Counted from the stretch's first letter, positions 1-9,253 are shown. The stretch is DNA of 64,000 nt from Flavobacteriales bacterium (GCA_027067965.1 JAMOUV010000002.1:124001-188000); one strand, 5' to 3'. Numbers and translations: made by a program. Notes: generated by a model not told the origin, from the letters alone.

Positions 1-231
1 TTCATTTTTTAATTTTTCAATCCATTGATGCAGCGGTTCCGGGCGCAAAACCATACCGGCACCGCCACCGTACATATAATCGTCAACTTGCTTGTATTTA
101 CCGATGCCGAAATCATGCAAATCGTGTAAATAGATTTCAACAAGCCCTTTTTTTCGGGCTCGAGCGATTATAGAATGATCAAACACGCTTTCCAGCAAAG
201 CCGGAACCACTGACAAGATATCTATCCGCAT
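1..231 (-). CDS. trmD: tRNA (guanine-N1)-methyltransferase TrmD, N-terminal part (cut by window edge)
   Basis: The first 77 codons are present and stay open to base 1, so the gene continues outside the window. The protein opens MRIDILSVVP, has DHSII near residue 18, KQVDDY near 47 and the glycine-rich YGGGAGM at 54-60, which are the conserved N-terminal blocks of TrmD. The family methylates G37 of tRNAs with SAM, using a trefoil-knot SPOUT fold, and prevents +1 frameshifting. The ATG at 231 is the only sensible start, and a TAnnTTTG promoter box lies about 20 bases upstream. It is divergent from gcvH. The knot and C-terminal domain are not visible. Confidence 0.9.
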   Translation of the reverse strand, partial: MRIDILSVVPALLESVFDHSIIARARKKGLVEIYLHDLHDFGIGKYKQVDDYMYGGGAGMVLRPEPLHQWIEKLKNE

Positions 232-251
232 CGATTCGTAATTAATATTTT

Positions 252-259
252 CAAATTTA
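252..259 (-). promoter_or_regulatory. -7 box of the trmD promoter
   Basis: Read on the minus strand the sequence is TAAATTTG, a match to the Bacteroidota -7 consensus TAnnTTTG, placed about 20 bases upstream of the trmD ATG. No clear -33 TTG was identified. Confidence 0.5.
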
Positions 260-291
260 CCAAAATCATCGTTTCGGAAAAAATTTTTCTT

Positions 292-299
292 TACATTTG
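292..299 (+). promoter_or_regulatory. -7 box of the gcvH promoter
   Basis: TACATTTG matches TAnnTTTG and lies 22 bases before the ATG at 321. It argues against the longer reading frame that begins with TTG at 297, because that codon overlaps the promoter box. Confidence 0.55.
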
Positions 300-320
300 T
301 GGCAAATAAAATTAAAGAAA

Positions 321-704
321 ATGAATTTTCCTTCCGATTTAAAATACTCCAAAGATCACGAATGGATCAAGGTGCTGGACGACCAAACCGCATTAGTGGG
401 AATTACGGATTATGCACAAAGTGAATTGGGTGATATTGTGTATGTTGAAGTGGAAACCGTAGGAGAAACACTTGATAAAGACGAAGTTTTCGGAACCGTT
501 GAAGCCGTTAAAACCGTATCGGATTTATTTATGCCAGTTTCGGGCGAAATTTTGGAATTTAACGAATTGTTGGAAGACGAACCCGAAAAAATAAACAGCG
601 ATCCTTATGGTGACGGTTGGATCATCAAAATAAAAATAGTCGATCCGTCACAATTAGATGAATTAATGGATGCAGATACATATAAGGAATATATTGCGAA
701 ATAA
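321..704 (+). CDS. gcvH: Glycine cleavage system H protein
   Basis: The protein carries the lipoyl arm that shuttles the aminomethyl group from glycine between the P, T and L proteins in the cytoplasm. It is 127 residues, the usual length. The N-terminal YSKDHEW block and the lipoylation segment [12 protein letters not shown] are clear; the modified lysine is K64. I start it at ATG 321 ([10 protein letters not shown]); an in-frame TTG at 297 lies inside the likely promoter. The last 35 bases overlap the start of the VanZ-like gene, so the two are probably translated from one message. Confidence 0.95.
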   Translation: MNFPSDLKYSKDHEWIKVLDDQTALVGITDYAQSELGDIVYVEVETVGETLDKDEVFGTVEAVKTVSDLFMPVSGEILEFNELLEDEPEKINSDPYGDGWIIKIKIVDPSQLDELMDADTYKEYIAK

Positions 705-1026
705 ATACCGCATTGCGGCCGTTTTATTCACATTCTTAGTATTAATAACCGGCATAATGCCTATTAAAAAGGATATTATGCCTCCGGGGCAATCGGATAA
801 ATTTATTCATTTTTTTCTTTATTTGATATTATTTCAACTTTGGTATTTGGCCGGTATTAAAAATGTCTTTCGCCTATCATTATATTTATTTTTCTTTAGT
901 TTTTTTATTGAAATTTTACAAGAATTATTACCGGTAAACAGAAGCTTTAGTTTACTGGATATGATTGCCAATTTGGCAGGGATTTATACGGGATATATCA
1001 TAAGCCGTATAAATAAACATATTTAA
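670..1026 (+). CDS. VanZ-like small membrane protein
   Basis: A 118-residue hydrophobic protein with about four membrane segments (roughly residues 14-31, 44-62, 67-86 and 95-112). The pattern of a conserved SDKFIHF segment after the first helix, an ExxQ-type ILQELLP near residue 84 and a final LDMIANLAG segment is that of the VanZ-like family, which is often found next to gcvH in Bacteroidota. The biochemical function of the stand-alone members is not known. The start at 670 lies inside gcvH (35-base overlap), implying translational coupling. Confidence 0.75.
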   Translation: MQIHIRNILRNKYRIAAVLFTFLVLITGIMPIKKDIMPPGQSDKFIHFFLYLILFQLWYLAGIKNVFRLSLYLFFFSFFIEILQELLPVNRSFSLLDMIANLAGIYTGYIISRINKHI

Positions 1027-1105
1027 AATGCCATTACATCCTGAAGGCATTACAAGAAAAAATGCTTTTTGTGGCTTTAAGTCGATACAATAATATACAA
1101 GTGGG

Positions 1106-1966
1106 TTAATGCTTTATTGTCGATTTGTATAAAGACCATGTATTTTGCAGAAGCATGGCCACCGTCATGGGCCCTACGCCGCCCGGAACGGGCGTGATGG
1201 CTTTGGCAATGGATTTCACATCTTCAAAATCCACGTCACCGCATAATTTTCCGGTTTCATCACGGTTTATTCCCACATCGATTACTACTGTATTTTCGGC
1301 AATATGCATGCGATTCCATACTTTTGGACGACCGACGGCGCTTATAAAAATATCCGCTTGCCGGATATACTTTTCGGGTTGCGGCGTCCGGCTATGAATG
1401 AGAGTTACCGTTGCGTTGCCAAACGGAAATTTTGAAGCCAGCATGACGGCCAAGGGTTTACCTACAATTTGACTACGTCCCGCAATGACTACATGTTTAG
1501 ATGCCGGGTCGATGTCATAATATTTCAATATTTCAATAATACCTGCAGGAGTAGCGGGAAAAACCACCGGGTTTTCATTCATAATGCGGCCTAAATTGAG
1601 TGGATGAAAACCGTCGGCATCTTTTTTCGGATCAATAAGTTCTATTATGCGATTGGTATCGATATGGGCGGGAAGCGGCAGTTGAACAATATAACCGTGA
1701 ATGGAAGGATCGGCGTTATACCGTTTGATTACATCAATTAATTCATCTTCGCTATGTTCGACGTGTACATGAAAGGTAGCAAAGCCCGCTGCAGCCGCTT
1801 TTTTAAGTTTACTTTTGATATACACTTTTCCGGCCGGATCGTTCCCGGCCGTAATAATTCCCAAACCCGGAACGGGGTAGTGATTATCGGTATATTGTTT
1901 TACCTCTTCCGCCAGTTGCCGGAGAATATGATTGGCAAGGTTTTTTCCGTCGAGTATATGTGTCAT
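1106..1966 (-). CDS. folD: Methylenetetrahydrofolate dehydrogenase / cyclohydrolase
   Basis: Bifunctional cytoplasmic enzyme that oxidises 5,10-methylene-THF to methenyl-THF with NADP and hydrolyses it to 10-formyl-THF. The 286-residue length is normal. The catalytic YxxxK occurs as YIKSK (about residues 49-53), the folate-site motif QLPLPAH follows near 95-101, GRSQIVGKP lies in the Rossmann domain and TPVPGGVGPMT near the C-terminus. It lies 4 bases downstream of ffh in the same direction, so the two are probably one transcript from the ffh promoter. Confidence 0.95.
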   Translation of the reverse strand: MTHILDGKNLANHILRQLAEEVKQYTDNHYPVPGLGIITAGNDPAGKVYIKSKLKKAAAAGFATFHVHVEHSEDELIDVIKRYNADPSIHGYIVQLPLPAHIDTNRIIELIDPKKDADGFHPLNLGRIMNENPVVFPATPAGIIEILKYYDIDPASKHVVIAGRSQIVGKPLAVMLASKFPFGNATVTLIHSRTPQPEKYIRQADIFISAVGRPKVWNRMHIAENTVVIDVGINRDETGKLCGDVDFEDVKSIAKAITPVPGGVGPMTVAMLLQNTWSLYKSTIKH

Positions 1967-1970
1967 TTTA

Positions 1971-3320
1971 TTAACTTAAACCGGGAAATCCGCGACCGCC
2001 TCCAAACATACGCATCATGTTTTTCATGCCGCCGCCTTTTTGCATCATACGCATCATGTTGCGCATTTGACCGAATTGTTTCAATAGTTGATTGACTTCT
2101 TGAATAGAAGTGCCCGACCCGCGTGCGATTCGCTTTTTCCGGGATGAATTGATAATTTTAGGATTGCGCCGTTCTTCGGGAGTCATCGAATATATAATGG
2201 CTTCAATGCTTTTGAACGATTCGTTATCGATATCGGCATCTTTTACCATTTTGCCCATGCCGGGAATCATCCCCATCAAATCCTTGATGTTACCCATTTT
2301 TTTGATTTGCTGGATTTGCTTGAGGAAATCGTCAAAACCGAATTCGTTTTTGGCCAGTTTTTTTCGAAGTTTTGCGGCTTCCTGCGCGTCGAATTGTTCT
2401 TGGGCTTTTTCTACAAAACTAACTATATCACCCATGCCCAGAATCCTGTCGGCCATCCGGTCGGGGTGGAATACATCGAGATCTTCGATTTTTTCGCCGG
2501 TACCGATAAATTTAATGGGTTTATTGACTACGGCTTTAATGGACAAAGCCGCCCCGCCGCGTGCATCACCGTCGAGTTTGGTAAGCACCACACCGTCAAA
2601 ATCCAGCCGGTCATTAAATACTTTGGCGGTATTGACCGCATCCTGACCGGTCATACTATCAACTACAAAAAGGGTTTCATGCGGATGAACCGCTTGATGA
2701 ATATTTTCAATCTCATTCATCATTTCTTCGTCCACTGCCAATCGTCCGGCCGTATCGATAATTACAGTATCAAATCCATGTTGTTTGGCATATTCGATGG
2801 CGTTTTTTGCAATTTCAACGGGATTTTTATTACCTTCTTCGGTATAAACTTCCGCGCCCACTTTTTCGCCCATTATTTTTAATTGTTCGATGGCCGCAGG
2901 GCGATAGACGTCACCGGCTACAAGTAAGGGCTTCTTATGTTTTTTCTTTTTAAGCCAATGCGCCAGTTTGGCCGTGAAGGTGGTCTTACCCGAACCTTGC
3001 AAACCGGAAATAAGTATAACGGTGGGCTTGCCCGACAAATTCAGTCCGGCTGCTTGTCCTCCCATCAATTCGGCCAATTCGTCATGCACAATTTTGACCA
3101 GCAATTGGCCGGGTTTCAATGCGGTTAATACATCTTGTCCGAGGGCTTTTTCTTTTACGCGATTGGTAAAATCTTTGGCTATTTTATAATTGACGTCGGC
3201 ATCGAGCAATGCGCGGCGTACTTCTTTTAATGTTTCGGCTACGTTTACTTCCGTAATTTTTCCGTGTCCTTTTAATACATGTAGCGCTTTATCTAATTTA
3301 TCGGTCAGATTTTCAAACAT
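1971..3320 (-). CDS. ffh: Signal recognition particle protein Ffh
   Basis: The GTPase of the signal recognition particle binds 4.5S RNA and signal sequences of nascent membrane proteins and docks on FtsY. Order of domains: N helical bundle (about 1-85); G domain with P-loop GLQGSGKTT, DTAGRL and TKLDGDARGG; M domain from about residue 295 with a methionine-rich C-terminal tail (RNMMRMMQ, MKNMMRMFG) that binds signal peptides and RNA. Length 449 is typical. A TAnnTTTG box 24 bases upstream drives it, with folD following after 4 bases. Confidence 0.96.
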   Translation of the reverse strand: MFENLTDKLDKALHVLKGHGKITEVNVAETLKEVRRALLDADVNYKIAKDFTNRVKEKALGQDVLTALKPGQLLVKIVHDELAELMGGQAAGLNLSGKPTVILISGLQGSGKTTFTAKLAHWLKKKKHKKPLLVAGDVYRPAAIEQLKIMGEKVGAEVYTEEGNKNPVEIAKNAIEYAKQHGFDTVIIDTAGRLAVDEEMMNEIENIHQAVHPHETLFVVDSMTGQDAVNTAKVFNDRLDFDGVVLTKLDGDARGGAALSIKAVVNKPIKFIGTGEKIEDLDVFHPDRMADRILGMGDIVSFVEKAQEQFDAQEAAKLRKKLAKNEFGFDDFLKQIQQIKKMGNIKDLMGMIPGMGKMVKDADIDNESFKSIEAIIYSMTPEERRNPKIINSSRKKRIARGSGTSIQEVNQLLKQFGQMRNMMRMMQKGGGMKNMMRMFGGGRGFPGLS

Positions 3321-3334
3321 GCGAATGAATTTTT

Positions 3335-3348
3335 ATTTGCATGCAAAT
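3335..3348. repeat. Perfect 14-bp palindrome at the ffh promoter
   Basis: ATTTGCATGCAAAT reads the same on both strands and overlaps the ffh -7 box (3344-3351, TAAATTTG on the minus strand). It sits between the transcription start region and the ffh ATG. It could be an operator, but in AT-rich DNA a palindrome of this length can also occur by chance. Confidence 0.3.
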
Positions 3349-3351
3349 TTA
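3344..3351 (-). promoter_or_regulatory. -7 box of the ffh-folD promoter
   Basis: TAAATTTG on the minus strand, 24 bases upstream of the ffh ATG, fits the Bacteroidota TAnnTTTG consensus. Confidence 0.55.
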
Positions 3352-3368
3352 AGCAAAAAACACGCCAT

Positions 3369-4037
3369 TTACCACTTGATGGGTTCGATTCCTTTACTTA
3401 TCAAAAAGTCGTTGGTTTTTGAAAAATGCCGGTTGCCGAACCAATATCCTTTATTGGCACTCAAAGGCGATGGATGTCCGGAAGTCAGGATCAAATGCTT
3501 GGAACTGTCGATGATGGGAATTTTCTTTTTGGCATCGCCGCCCCATAACAAAAAGACCACATTTTCTTTGAATTCGGAAATTTTACGAATAGCAGCCGTT
3601 GTAAATTGCTCCCAACCCTTACCGGCATGCGAACGTGGTTGATAGGCACGTACCGTAAGCACAACGTTGAGCAAGAATACGCCTTGTTCGGCCCAACGGG
3701 TCAAATTGCCTGATTGCGGAAAGGGAATACCCAAATCGTCTTTTAATTCGCGAAAGATATTATTTAAAGAAGCGGGAAACGGTTTGACATGGTCTTGAAC
3801 CGAAAAACAAAGTCCGTGTGCATGGCCGGGAGTCGGGTAGGGGTCTTGACCGAGAATCACTACTTTTACTTGGTCGAAAGGAGTGGTGTCGAATGCATTG
3901 AATATTTCGCTCCCCTTCGGTAAACATTGATATTGTTTGTATTCTTTTTTTACAAAATCGGTTAATCGTTCGAAGTAAGGTTTTTCAAATTCTTCTTTTA
4001 AAATCTCCTTCCAAGAATTTTCTATTTTGACATCCAT
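3369..4037 (-). CDS. ung: Uracil-DNA glycosylase, family 1
   Basis: Removes uracil from DNA at the first step of base excision repair. The 222-residue protein has the water-activating loop GQDPYPTPGHAHGL (catalytic Asp), the uracil-stacking LCFSV segment, and the DNA-intercalating loop GHPSPLSANKG with its catalytic His, as in family 1 UNG. Divergent from the SDR gene; both promoters lie in the 77-base gap between them. Confidence 0.96.
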   Translation of the reverse strand: MDVKIENSWKEILKEEFEKPYFERLTDFVKKEYKQYQCLPKGSEIFNAFDTTPFDQVKVVILGQDPYPTPGHAHGLCFSVQDHVKPFPASLNNIFRELKDDLGIPFPQSGNLTRWAEQGVFLLNVVLTVRAYQPRSHAGKGWEQFTTAAIRKISEFKENVVFLLWGGDAKKKIPIIDSSKHLILTSGHPSPLSANKGYWFGNRHFSKTNDFLISKGIEPIKW

Positions 4038-4055
4038 AATTCGAATTTACCTTTA

Positions 4056-4063
4056 CAAAGATA
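4056..4063 (-). promoter_or_regulatory. -7 box of the ung promoter
   Basis: TATCTTTG on the minus strand, a good TAnnTTTG match about 18 bases upstream of the ung ATG. Confidence 0.6.
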
Positions 4064-4086
4064 AGTTTTTCTCCCGATGAATTGTG

Positions 4087-4094
4087 TATCTTTG
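4087..4094 (+). promoter_or_regulatory. -7 box of the SDR-transaldolase promoter
   Basis: TATCTTTG, about 20 bases upstream of the SDR ATG at 4115. With the ung box it forms a compact divergent promoter pair. Confidence 0.6.
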
Positions 4095-4114
4095 CTTAAA
4101 ATTTACATTCGATT

Positions 4115-4912
4115 ATGTCGAAAGTTGTTTTAATTTCGGGTGCATCTCGCGGTATGGGAAAGATTACCGGTGAATTGCTATTAAAACAAGGTTACAAAGT
4201 TTACGGTACCACGCGTACCCCCGAGGCCTATCCCGGTCATCCTTTTCCCCTGATTGCCATGGACCTGGAAAAAGAAGAAAGTATTTGGAATGCAGTAGAT
4301 GAATTGATAAAAAGAGAGAATAAAATCGATATTTTGATAAACAATGCAGGAAGGGGAATGATGAATCCGATGGAAGAGACACCCGTCGAAGAAATCAAAA
4401 GATTATTTCAAACCAACGTATTCGGCATGATCGAATTAACCAATCGCGTATTGCATCAAATGCGTGCCGAAGGTTTGATAATTAATATCAGCAGCGTGGC
4501 CGGTTTTCTAGGACTTCCGTACCGCGGTGCTTATTCGGCATCCAAGGCGGCGGTAATGATTTTTAGCGAAGCATATCGTTATGAATTGAAAAAGCATGGC
4601 ATCCGGGTAGTTGATATATGTCCGGGCGATTTTAAAACCGGTATTGCCGCCAATCGTATTGTAGTGGAACCGGATAAAAATTCACCGCATTATGAAGATT
4701 TTTTCCGTATTTATGCCGATGCTGATAAAGGAGTAAACAAAGGGCTGCCACCGGAAGTTGTAGCAAAACAAGTCTTAAAAATTATTGAGAAAAAGAATCC
4801 TGCACCCCGGTATATTATTGCTCCTTTCGAGCAAAAAATTTTGCATATTGTAAAAGCCCTTTTGCCCGAAAAAATTTTTGAGAAACTTATTTTAAAATAC
4901 CATAAATTATGA
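4115..4912 (+). CDS. Short-chain dehydrogenase/reductase
   Basis: Classical NAD(P)-dependent SDR of 265 residues: glycine-rich GASRGMGK (9-16), NNAG (76-79), catalytic Ser in ISS (near 126) and YSASK with Tyr140 and Lys144. The substrate cannot be read from sequence. Its last four bases overlap the ATG of the transaldolase gene (ATGA), so the two are co-translated, which hints at a sugar or polyol substrate but does not prove it. Confidence 0.88.
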   Translation: MSKVVLISGASRGMGKITGELLLKQGYKVYGTTRTPEAYPGHPFPLIAMDLEKEESIWNAVDELIKRENKIDILINNAGRGMMNPMEETPVEEIKRLFQTNVFGMIELTNRVLHQMRAEGLIINISSVAGFLGLPYRGAYSASKAAVMIFSEAYRYELKKHGIRVVDICPGDFKTGIAANRIVVEPDKNSPHYEDFFRIYADADKGVNKGLPPEVVAKQVLKIIEKKNPAPRYIIAPFEQKILHIVKALLPEKIFEKLILKYHKL

Positions 4913-5565
4913 AGTTTTTTATTGATACCGCAAATCTGGAAGAAATTAAAGAGGCCCATTCTTTGGGCATTTTGGACGGCGTGACTACCAATCCGTCACT
5001 TATGGCCAAAGCAGGCATAAAAGGAAGGGAAAATATTTTGAAGCATTATAAAAAAATTGCGGATATAGTTCCCGGAGATGTGAGTGCCGAAGTTATTTCA
5101 ACCGATTTTGACGGCATGATCAAAGAAGCCATGGAACTGGCGGAAATTGCTCCCAATATAGTGATAAAAATTCCTATGATTAAAGAAGGGTTGAAGGCCA
5201 TCAAATATTTATCGGATCAGGGAATTAAAACGAATTGCACCCTTGTTTTTTCGAGCGGTCAGGCCTTATTGGCCGCTAAGGCGGGGGCAACGTATGTATC
5301 TCCCTTTATCGGGCGATTGGATGATATTTCGTCCGAGGGCATGCAATTAATTGCCGATATCCGCTTGATATATGATAATTATGCCTACGAAACCAAAATT
5401 CTTGCGGCAAGTATCCGTCATCCGATGCATATTATCGAAAGTGCGCGGATTGGTGCCGATGTGGTGACAACTCCTCTCAAACCCTTGCTGTCATTGCTCA
5501 ATCACCCGTTAACGGATAAAGGACTGGCCAAGTTCTTGGAAGATTATCGCAAATCGCAGGAATAA
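4909..5565 (+). CDS. tal: Small transaldolase (TalC / FSA family)
   Basis: Schiff-base aldolase of the short (218-residue) class that moves dihydroxyacetone units between sugar phosphates in the non-oxidative pentose phosphate pathway. The lysine nucleophile is K87 in VIKIPM, preceded by TTNPSLMAK and followed by TNCTLVFS. At the two positions used to separate fructose-6-phosphate aldolases from transaldolases, this protein has Glu (SAEV, residue 61) and Phe (SPFIGRLDD), the transaldolase pattern, so I call it transaldolase. ATGA overlap with the SDR. Confidence 0.85.
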   Translation: MKFFIDTANLEEIKEAHSLGILDGVTTNPSLMAKAGIKGRENILKHYKKIADIVPGDVSAEVISTDFDGMIKEAMELAEIAPNIVIKIPMIKEGLKAIKYLSDQGIKTNCTLVFSSGQALLAAKAGATYVSPFIGRLDDISSEGMQLIADIRLIYDNYAYETKILAASIRHPMHIIESARIGADVVTTPLKPLLSLLNHPLTDKGLAKFLEDYRKSQE

Positions 5566-5647
5566 ACGGGAATTCGGAGAAGTTTTACCAGTATTTCTCA
5601 CGCGAAATAATTTGCATGGGAACGTGGGCTAATTAGGGTCTTTAATG

Positions 5648-5660
5648 CTTAACCTTAACT
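5648..5660. repeat. Solo CTTAACCTTAACT motif
   Basis: Two TTAACC-type units in the spacer after the transaldolase gene. The same period-6 motif flanks the four-helix-bundle gene at 32.1 kb and recurs at 47.5 kb. Here no gene lies between paired arrays. Confidence 0.4.
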
Positions 5661-5712
5661 ATTTCGTGGTATTAGTCATAAGTGTATTGTCGTTAGTTTG
5701 TCATTTCGGTGG

Positions 5713-6699
5713 CGGTTGGTTCGACAAGCTCACCAACCGTTATAATTTATGTTCAAGCTCACCAACCGTTATAATTTATATTCACGCTCACCAACCGAAA
5801 GCCATATCCGGTTCTATAAACGCCGGCTGGTGAGCCCGCCGACCACCGGCGTTAGTGGTGTAATGCAATTCAAGCCATTTGGTTCGACCCTTCGATTTCC
5901 TCAGGGTATTCACGCTCACCAACCGCTAAAAGTGATGTCAGTTTCTATAAAGTATCAGTCGGTTGGTTCGACGAGCTCACCAACCGATATAAGCCATATC
6001 CGGTTCTATAAACGCCGGCTGGTGAGCCCGCCGAACCACCGGCGTTAGTGGTGTAATGCAATTCAAGCCCTCATTCCCCAAAAGGGGCTTTTAGATAAGG
6101 AGTGGACCTTCGATTATTCTAATATACTCAAGAACTGCGGTTGGTTCGACGAGCTCACCAACCGCTAAAAGTGATGTCAGTTTCTATAAAGTATCAGTCG
6201 GTTGGTTCGACGAGCTCACCAACCGCTAAAAGCCATGTTCGGTTCTATAAACGCCGGCTGGTGAGCCCGCCGAACCACCGGCGTTAGTGGTATAATGCAA
6301 TTTAAACCCTCATTCCCCAAAAGGGTCCTCCTTTACACAAGGAATGGGCCTTCGATTATTCTAATATACTCAAGAACTGCGGTTGGTTCGACAAGCTCAC
6401 CAACCGTTAGAAGTAATTTTTGTTTATATGAAGTATCAGTCGGTTGGTTCGACCCTTCGATTTCCTCAGGGTATTCACGCTCACCAACCGCTAAAAGTGA
6501 TGTCAGTTTCTATAAAGTATCAGTCGGTTGGTTCGGCGAGCTCACCAACCGTTAGAAGTAATTTTTGTTTCTATAAAGTATCAGTCGGTTGGTTCGACGA
6601 GCTCACCAACCACTAAAAGCCATGTTCACGCTCACCAACCGCTAAAAGCCATATCCGGTTCTATAAACGCCGGCTGGTGAGCCCGCCGAACCACCGGCG
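5713..6699. repeat. REP-like palindrome field in a 1.5-kb gene-free spacer
   Basis: The spacer is filled with two interleaved palindrome types. Type A (27 bp) has arms CGGTTGGT/ACCAACCG round a TCGACGAGCTC or TCGACAAGCTC loop; full copies begin at 5713, 5960, 6138, 6199, 6380, 6525 and 6586, with half copies at 5752, 5781 and 6626 and two copies with an enlarged loop near 5880 and 6441. Type B (31-32 bp) has arms CGCCGG/CCGGCG round GGTGAGCCCGCCGAACC, at 5821, 6013, 6252 and 6668. B is the reverse complement of A with GC-rich arm changes. Linkers such as GTTTCTATAAAGTATCAG also recur, and a block of about 240 bp from B to B is tandemly duplicated. Reading frames across this field have no family resemblance. 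Confidence 0.9.
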
Positions 6700-6740
6700 T
6701 TAATGATGTGATGCAATCCAAATCACCCGTTAACCAAAAA

Positions 6741-6776
6741 AACAATTACCCGTCTCAAGTGAGGCGGGTAGTTGTT
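6741..6776. terminator. Strong bidirectional hairpin terminator
   Basis: AACAATTACCCGTCTC, loop AAGT, then GAGGCGGGTAGTTGTT forms a long stem with T-rich flanks on the right and A-rich sequence on the left, closing the repeat field. Confidence 0.6.
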
Positions 6777-6941
6777 TTCATGGCTTTAATAAAAAAGATT
6801 CTTAACGCTTTATGAATCTGAGGGCTGCTGCTTTCGGCTTAACTGATCGAAAAGAACAAATTCATCGTTGTAACAATCATTTTTACAATACAAATATACC
6901 CTCGGTTATATACATATATATCATCTTATATGGTGATTTTC

Positions 6942-6959
6942 ATCACCCTTAAGGGTGAT
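6942..6959. repeat. 18-bp perfect inverted repeat upstream of the 7.1-kb gene
   Basis: ATCACCCTTAAGGGTGAT is self-complementary and followed by TTTTTA, so it could be a short terminator; it could equally be an operator about 70 bases upstream of the next promoter. The remaining sequence between 6780 and 7030 shows no gene. Confidence 0.4.
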
Positions 6960-7031
6960 TTTTACTATCATTTTCGGATTTTTTCGCCCGGATGCCGAAA
7001 ATTCGTTTGAAAAAGTTGAAAAAAGAAGTTT

Positions 7032-7039
7032 TATCTTTG
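7032..7039 (+). promoter_or_regulatory. -7 box upstream of the DUF3352/MORN gene
   Basis: TATCTTTG, 36 bases before the ATG at 7076; a TTTG at 7006-7009 lies 22 bases upstream and may be the -33 element. Confidence 0.55.
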
Positions 7040-7075
7040 AAAAAGTAATTTAAAGATACAAAACATTTTCGATTC

Positions 7076-9253
7076 ATGAAAAAATTGTTATATCTCATCG
7101 CCGGTTTTATTGTTTTACTTCTCCTTTATTTCCTGTTTTTTCGTTCTTCGACAAGCCGCTCACCTTTATCCGTTGTGCCGGAAGATGCCGTGTATATACT
7201 TGAAACGGAGAATTTTACCGAAACATGGGAAGAAGTATCCGCAACCAATATATGGCAATTCTTAATCCGAACGCCGGGTTTCGAATCTTGGCAAGAGACC
7301 GACAGTTTATTAAAAAAATATTTTATTCAAAACCAAATAACCTCGAGTTTGTTTAAAAATCGCCCGGTAGCCATGTCGGCCCATTTGACGGCGCCGGATG
7401 ATTATGATTTTATTTACGTTATAGATCTAAAATCGCTTCGGGAAGTTAAAGAATTAACAAAATGGATGGGAAGTGCTGATAATCAGCAATTTAAGTTCGT
7501 GAAAAATAAATATAAGGAGCAAATCTTTTATAAAATTAAAACAGATGAAGATGATTTGTACCTGACATATATTGATAATTTGATGATTTTTTCCTATTCA
7601 TTTCCGCTTATCAAAAAAGTATTGGACGAAAGAGAAAAAAAACATTGGATCAATAGACACGATTATAAATTTATTGAAGAAAAATTACCCGGTGGACTTG
7701 TTCGTATATGGTTCAATTATAAACAGATACATCGTTTTGCGCAAATTTATTTTGAAGGTGCCGGCCAGAGCATGAAATTCATTTCAGAGCAATTATCGCT
7801 CACCGGGCTTGATACGGATCATCGTTCGAATATTATCGATGCGCGCGGAATTACATTGACGGATTCGATTCCTTCGTATTTTAATGCCATGTTGGATGTG
7901 AAACCCGGCGCAATTTCGGCATATGAAATTGCATCCAAGAGAACGGCTTTGTATATGTCACTCGGCTTTAAGAATTTTAATATGTTTCATCAAAGTTTGT
8001 TGGAATATTATGCCCAAACCGATAAATCCAAAAGAGACGACTATCGCCGGTCCTTGAAAAAAATCGAACGGTATTTTAAAATCGATTTACAAGAAGATTT
8101 TTTCGATTGGATAGGAAAGGAAATCGCATTGGTCAAATTGCGGGTATATCATGACAAAAGAAAACCGGAAGAAGTGCTATTGTTAATTCATGCCACAGAC
8201 CCGGATGATGCACGAAAAGGCATTAATAAAATTTCGGAACAAATAAGAAAAAAATCCCCTTTTAAATTCAAGACATACAAATATAAAAACTTTGAAATCA
8301 GATATTTACATCAAAAATCTTTTTTTAAAACCGTCTTGGGTGCCATGTTTAAAGACATTACCAAACCTTATTATACTTTTATTGACGAATATGTGGTGTT
8401 TTCTAATTCCGAACAAAGTTTAAAGGATTTTATAGACGATTATGTGATGGGCAATACCTTGTCGCATGACGAATATTTTATGAATTTTGCTTCACGCTGG
8501 AATGAAAAGGCACATTTTCATCTTTACTTGAACATGCCCAAATTTTATCCGGTGATGCAACAGATGCTAACCGACGAAGGATTGAAGAGTTTGAAGGAAA
8601 AGGAAGATTTTTTACTCAGTTTTCACCGCATTGTTTTTCAGTTAACCGGCCGGTCCGATTATTTCGATACGCGCGTATTGATTGACCATAATCCCGAAGC
8701 GCGAAAGCAAGAAGAAGCCGAGCGATTGGCTTATCAAATCGATGAAACGGTGCATCATAAATATTATGAGGATTTACAATTCAAATTTTTCTTTCCCGAT
8801 ACGGTGGAGGTTCCGGAAGGAAAATATATCGAGCATTATTCCGATGGAAAAATCAAAGTGGAAGGAAAAATACGGCATCACAAACCGGTGGGTTTTTGGC
8901 GCACTTTTTATCCGTCCGGAAACTTGGAAAGTGTAGTCTTTTATGAAGACGGCGAAATAAACGGTGATGCTTTCTTCTATTATGATTCCAAGCCGGCCGT
9001 AAAGAAAGCGGAAATGAAATTCGAAAAAGATCAATTGACCGGCGTTTATAGGGAATATTATAGGAACGGAGCCCTAAAGGCCGAGTTACGCTATAAAAAG
9101 GGTTTATTGCACGGCGAAGCCAAATATTTTTATCCAACCGGACAGTTAAAAGCAGCAGGGAAATTTAAAAAAGGTGAGAAAAAAGGTAAATGGCTTTATT
9201 ATGATAAACAGGGACAGGTGATTAAAAAAGAAAAATATTCCGGTTGGTTTTAA
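7076..9253 (+). CDS. Membrane-anchored DUF3352-like protein with C-terminal MORN-2 repeats
   Basis: 725 residues. One N-terminal membrane anchor (about 3-23), then a VPEDAVYILE segment and a long region that recalls DUF3352-type periplasmic proteins, with no recognisable catalytic motif. From about residue 585 there are five tandem repeats of the type G-x-YxxYYxNG-x-L-x-AE (for example YIEHYSDGKIKVEG, YREYYRNGALKAE, AKYFYPTGQLKAAG), the MORN_2/YwqK-like repeat common in Bacteroidota. The role is unknown; the topology suggests a periplasmic protein tethered to the inner membrane. It is monocistronic behind its own promoter. The DUF3352 assignment is tentative; the repeats are clear. Confidence 0.65.
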   Translation: MKKLLYLIAGFIVLLLLYFLFFRSSTSRSPLSVVPEDAVYILETENFTETWEEVSATNIWQFLIRTPGFESWQETDSLLKKYFIQNQITSSLFKNRPVAMSAHLTAPDDYDFIYVIDLKSLREVKELTKWMGSADNQQFKFVKNKYKEQIFYKIKTDEDDLYLTYIDNLMIFSYSFPLIKKVLDEREKKHWINRHDYKFIEEKLPGGLVRIWFNYKQIHRFAQIYFEGAGQSMKFISEQLSLTGLDTDHRSNIIDARGITLTDSIPSYFNAMLDVKPGAISAYEIASKRTALYMSLGFKNFNMFHQSLLEYYAQTDKSKRDDYRRSLKKIERYFKIDLQEDFFDWIGKEIALVKLRVYHDKRKPEEVLLLIHATDPDDARKGINKISEQIRKKSPFKFKTYKYKNFEIRYLHQKSFFKTVLGAMFKDITKPYYTFIDEYVVFSNSEQSLKDFIDDYVMGNTLSHDEYFMNFASRWNEKAHFHLYLNMPKFYPVMQQMLTDEGLKSLKEKEDFLLSFHRIVFQLTGRSDYFDTRVLIDHNPEARKQEEAERLAYQIDETVHHKYYEDLQFKFFFPDTVEVPEGKYIEHYSDGKIKVEGKIRHHKPVGFWRTFYPSGNLESVVFYEDGEINGDAFFYYDSKPAVKKAEMKFEKDQLTGVYREYYRNGALKAELRYKKGLLHGEAKYFYPTGQLKAAGKFKKGEKKGKWLYYDKQGQVIKKEKYSGWF

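Noticed and set aside
297-320. N-terminal extension of GcvH from a TTG codon
   Set aside because: It overlaps the -7 box; the family starts at the following ATG.
5645-6616. Short open frames in the palindrome field (SVGWFDELTN-type repeats)
   Set aside because: They translate the DNA palindromes in different frames, have no starts with promoters, and repeat only because the DNA does.
5713-6699. CRISPR array
   Set aside because: Repeats vary in length and orientation, spacers are themselves repeated, and no cas genes are present.
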